Shown one piece after another: positions 6,334-8,030 of a stretch of DNA of 8,030 bases. Numbering within the stretch: the stretch's first letter is position 1; each line of letters opens with the position of its first letter. The position numbers and the translations under genes were made by a program. The notes beneath the pieces are model-generated. The model saw nothing but the letters and a program-made list of their open reading frames with translations. It did not search any database and was not told where the DNA came from. The DNA comes from Verrucomicrobiota bacterium. Its GTDB lineage: Bacteria; Verrucomicrobiota; Verrucomicrobiia; Opitutales; Opitutaceae. The stretch covers positions 1 through 8,030 of the forward strand of contig JAEZSJ010000348.1 in NCBI GenBank assembly GCA_023443985.1. Direction: 5' to 3'.

Positions 6334-8030
6334 TTGCCGCCTCCCGCCCAACCGCCGAGACTCGACCCGCGCGATCCGACCTGGAACCCCGCGCGGTGGT
6401 TGCCGACCACGCGCGACGAACTCGCCGCGCGCGGCTGGGACGAGGTCGACGTGATCCTCGTGACGGGCGACGCCTACGTGGACCATCCGTCGTTCGGCGC
6501 GGCGGTCGTCGGCCGCATCATCGAGCGCGAAGGTTTCCGGGTCGCCGTGCTCCCCCAGCCCAACTGGCGCGACGACCTGCGTGACTTCAAGAAACTGGGA
6601 CGCCCGCGGCTGTTCTTCGGCGTGACCGCCGGGTGCATGGACTCGATGGTCAACCGCTACACCGCAGGCCGCCGGCTGCGCAGCGACGACGCCTACACGC
6701 CCGACGGCGCGCCGGGGTTTCGTCCCGACTATGCGGCGACAACGTACACCCGGATCCTCAAGCAGGTCTGGCCCGACGTGCCGGTGATGCTCGGCGGCAT
6801 CGAGGCGAGCCTGCGGCGCGTGACGCACTACGACTACTGGTCGGACCAACTCCGCCCGACCGTGCTCGCCGAGAGCGGCGCGGATCTCCTCGTGTACGGC
6901 ATGGGCGAACTGCCGCTCATCGAGATGCTCAAGCTGCTGGCGAAGGGCGTGCCGTTCACCTCGCTCAAGACCATCGCACAGACGGCGGTGCTGCTCCCCG
7001 AGGGCGCGCCGCTGCCGAAGAACGCGAACTGGGAGGACCTGCGCCTCGCCTCCCACGAGGAATGCCTCGCGGACCGGAGGCTCTACGCGGCGAACTTCAA
7101 ACAGGTCGAGACCGAGTCGAACCGCGTGAAGGCGCGGCGGCTGTTGCAGGATGTGGGCCCGCGCACGCTCGTCGTGAACCCGCCTTTCCCGACGATGACC
7201 GAGGCGCAGATGGACCGCAGTTTCGACCTGCCGTTCACCCGGCTGCCACATCCGCGTTACCGCAAACGGGGGCCGATCCCGGCGTACGAGATGATCCGGC
7301 ACTCGATCAATCTCCACCGCGGCTGCTTCGGCGGGTGCAGCTTCTGCACGATCTCGGCGCACCAGGGGAAGTTCGTCGCCAGCCGCAGCAAGGAGAGCAT
7401 CCTGCGCGAAGTGGAGGCGGTGAAGCAGATGCCGGACTTCCACGGCACGATCACCGACCTCGGCGGCCCCTCGGCGAACATGTACCGCATGAAGGGCAAG
7501 CAGCAGTGGATCTGCGACGCCTGCATCCGCCCGAGCTGCATGTGGCCGACGATGTGCCACAACCTGGATACCGACCACGCCGCCCTGCTCGACATCTACA
7601 AGGCCGTGCGCGAGACGCCCGGCGTGAAGCACGCGTTCGTCACCAGCGGCCTGCGCTACGACCTCTTCCTGCACGAGAAAAAGACGCCCGAGGTCGCGAG
7701 GAGCCACGAGCGGTACATGGAGGAGCTGATCGCGCACCACGTCTCCGGCCGGCTGAAGGTCGCGCCCGAACACACTTCGGACTCCGTGCTGCGCGTGATG
7801 CGCAAGCCGAGCTTCAACCTCTTCCGCGAGTTCCTGAAACGCTTCGACCAGATCAAGGTGAAGGTCGGGAAACCCCAGCTCCAGCTCATCCCCTACTTCA
7901 TCAGCTCGCACCCCGCGTCGCGGCCCGAGGACATGGCCGACCTCGCCGCGCAGACCAAGGAGCTCGGCTTCAAGCTCGAGCAGGTGCAGGACTTCACGCC
8001 CACGCCGATGACGGTCGCCACCGAGATCTA
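6334..8030 (+). CDS. ygiQ: YgiQ-family (UPF0313) radical SAM protein, 3' end missing
   Basis: YgiQ proteins are widespread cytoplasmic radical SAM enzymes whose reaction is not established. The 565 visible residues match the family along their length. The N-terminal domain has LVTGDAYVDHPSFG (from residue 42), FFGVTAGCMDSMVNRYTAGR (from 94) and GGIEASLRRVTHYDYWSD (from 154). The radical SAM core has the iron-sulfur motif RGCFGGCSFC, with Cys331, Cys335 and Cys338 in the CxxxCxxC spacing. Next come DLGGPSANMYRMKGK, a cysteine cluster (394, 397, 402, 408), KVAPEHTSDSVLRVMRKP and LIPYFISSHPASRPEDM. The window ends near QDFTPTPMTVATEI, so the C-terminal domain (DUF3362 in relatives) is off the edge. 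No in-frame ATG lies near the 5' end; I chose TTG at 6334 for its ribosome binding site, but the exact start is uncertain. The stretch between the N-terminal domain and the radical SAM core seems shorter than in E. coli, as I recall that protein. Confidence 0.93.
   Translation, partial: MPPPAQPPRLDPRDPTWNPARWLPTTRDELAARGWDEVDVILVTGDAYVDHPSFGAAVVGRIIEREGFRVAVLPQPNWRDDLRDFKKLGRPRLFFGVTAGCMDSMVNRYTAGRRLRSDDAYTPDGAPGFRPDYAATTYTRILKQVWPDVPVMLGGIEASLRRVTHYDYWSDQLRPTVLAESGADLLVYGMGELPLIEMLKLLAKGVPFTSLKTIAQTAVLLPEGAPLPKNANWEDLRLASHEECLADRRLYAANFKQVETESNRVKARRLLQDVGPRTLVVNPPFPTMTEAQMDRSFDLPFTRLPHPRYRKRGPIPAYEMIRHSINLHRGCFGGCSFCTISAHQGKFVASRSKESILREVEAVKQMPDFHGTITDLGGPSANMYRMKGKQQWICDACIRPSCMWPTMCHNLDTDHAALLDIYKAVRETPGVKHAFVTSGLRYDLFLHEKKTPEVARSHERYMEELIAHHVSGRLKVAPEHTSDSVLRVMRKPSFNLFREFLKRFDQIKVKVGKPQLQLIPYFISSHPASRPEDMADLAAQTKELGFKLEQVQDFTPTPMTVATEI

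Noticed and set aside
6052..7911. 619-codon open frame on the minus strand opposite ygiQ
   Set aside because: It is antisense to a highly conserved radical SAM gene and its composition is that of a high-GC shadow frame.
1..8030. Search for tRNA, rRNA, CRISPR repeats, insertion sequence ends, integrase or phage genes
   Set aside because: I saw no regularly spaced repeats, transposase or integrase motifs, or cloverleaf-like gene, and base composition is even across the window.

Overview
The window is chromosomal DNA from a high-GC bacterium (about 70% G+C by eye, strong G/C third-position bias). My best guess is the Verrucomicrobiota (Opitutaceae-like). The guess rests on the gene styles: a DsbD of the ScsB type, a TMTC-like membrane protein with TPRs, a secreted BD-FAE-like esterase, and starts mostly without Shine-Dalgarno sequences. 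No marker gene in the window proves the taxonomy.

Five protein genes fill almost all of it. From left to right: (1) a minus-strand dsbD-family gene for a cytoplasmic-membrane thiol:disulfide reductant transporter, with its 3' end beyond the left edge; (2) a plus-strand gene for a polytopic GT-C-like (TMTC-type) membrane protein with nine tandem TPRs, divergent from dsbD across a 152-bp gap; (3) a minus-strand gene for a secreted alpha/beta-hydrolase, probably a carbohydrate esterase, converging tail to tail with gene 2 across 10 bp; (4) a plus-strand pqiA-family gene for an eight-helix membrane protein without the usual zinc-ribbon cysteines, divergent from the esterase across 214 bp; (5) a plus-strand ygiQ-family radical SAM gene after a 301-bp gap, cut by the right edge.

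The genes do not form an obvious pathway. Four of the five products are predicted to be membrane or exported proteins, but neighbouring genes mostly differ in strand, so each is probably transcribed on its own. The two divergent gaps hold candidate promoters and a small palindrome. The 301-bp gap holds a perfect 9-bp hairpin just after pqiA and a longer-range inverted repeat before ygiQ.

I saw no mobile element, CRISPR array, tRNA, rRNA or phage gene. I found no convincing new multi-gene system; this looks like ordinary chromosomal sequence with a few details worth checking.
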